Shown: piece by piece, positions 61,109 through 61,346 of the stretch
Layout of the letters: each line of letters opens with the position of its first letter
Position numbering within the stretch: the first letter of the stretch is position 1
Source of the DNA: JAADEM01 sp965371855
GTDB taxonomy: Bacteria > Bacteroidota > Bacteroidia > Bacteroidales > Marinilabiliaceae
DNA length: 61,346 nt
Direction of reading: 5' to 3'
Assembly: GCA_965371855.1 (NCBI GenBank)
Contig: CBDUZZ010000022.1
Coordinates: 1-61,346 of the forward strand
Translations under genes and position numbers: made by a program
The notes under the pieces: model-generated
The model's input: the letters and a program-made list of their open reading frames with translations, nothing else
Told to the model about the DNA's origin: nothing
The model's database searches: none

Positions 61109-61346
61109 GAATAAGATTTGGTGCATTTTACTTGTAAATATAAAATACAACTTTAAATTTTCAAGGTAAATGATAACAAGAGGTGTTCAAAAATATTTAT
61201 TAATCGATATTCGTTCTTTTAACAAGTATAATGTGTGAGCACTAAACCTTCTTCTACTCTGTACCTTGTTCCACCTTTTACCGTTCTCCTTTCTCCTGTC
61301 TCCGTTCTCCTTTCTCCTTTCGCATTTCTCCTTGATCCTTTATCAT
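61109..61346. repeat. 3' spacer with TTCTCCTTTCTCC words
   Basis: After about 130 unremarkable AT-rich bases, from 61254 to the end the sequence becomes a pyrimidine-rich arm of words such as TTCTCCTTTCTCC and TACCTTGTTCCACC. Any matching purine arm upstream is not evident. Confidence 0.6.

Overview
The window looks like a low-GC Bacteroidota chromosome, probably Bacteroidales or Marinilabiliales-like. Evidence: a secreted protein with a type IX secretion C-terminal sorting domain, promoters of the Bacteroidota TTTG / TAnnTTTG type, an UpxY-type NusG paralogue heading a polysaccharide locus, a DUF3822 protein next to rsmD, and a ribosomal protein S1 with long charged tails. No rRNA or tRNA gene was recognised.

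Region 1 (1-13.2 kb) is mostly housekeeping: two small proteins, a T9SS substrate broken by an in-frame TAG, rsmE, a two-component system, class I fumarase, an LRR protein, an rsmD operon and a RecD-like helicase. Region 2 (13.2-16.5 kb, minus strand) makes nucleotide sugars: rfbA, a UDP-xylose synthase and ugd. Region 3 (17-20.7 kb) holds rpsA, a STAS protein and ribonuclease Z.

Region 4 (20.8-61.1 kb) is a large, heavily rearranged capsule or O-antigen locus. It opens with the UpxY-like antiterminator and ends with an O-antigen ligase/polymerase. It carries a nonulosonic (legionaminic/sialic-like) acid pathway: an internally deleted legB, legC, neuD, spsF-like, neuB/spsE-like and spsG-like genes. 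With these are two nearly identical flippase-type ABC transporters, a pyruvyltransferase, glycosyltransferases, an MBOAT/SGNH acylation pair, wecB and a polymerase. Accessory genes are scattered among them: MNT/HEPN, HTH/PIN and Fic modules, two AAA ATPases, AlbA_2-type regulators, two four-helix-bundle proteins, a GIY-YIG ORF and an ORF-less group II intron fragment.

The most unusual features are structural. (1) A 298-bp unit consisting of a GIY-YIG ORF between 13-bp inverted repeats splits a GxxExxY gene; both halves remain readable. (2) Many intergenic spacers are built of short tandem repeats, a purine-rich arm followed by its approximate complement, with a different repeat word in each neighbourhood; one such array has been translated into a glycosyltransferase. 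(3) Several polysaccharide genes (neuD, GT2, GT4) occur as an intact copy plus broken copies that keep only the 5' end. (4) Tiny palindromes are nested in larger dispersed palindromes, and paired copies with and without the insert can be compared. Together these suggest a locus that diversifies by repeat-mediated recombination and insertion of small palindromic elements; that is inference.
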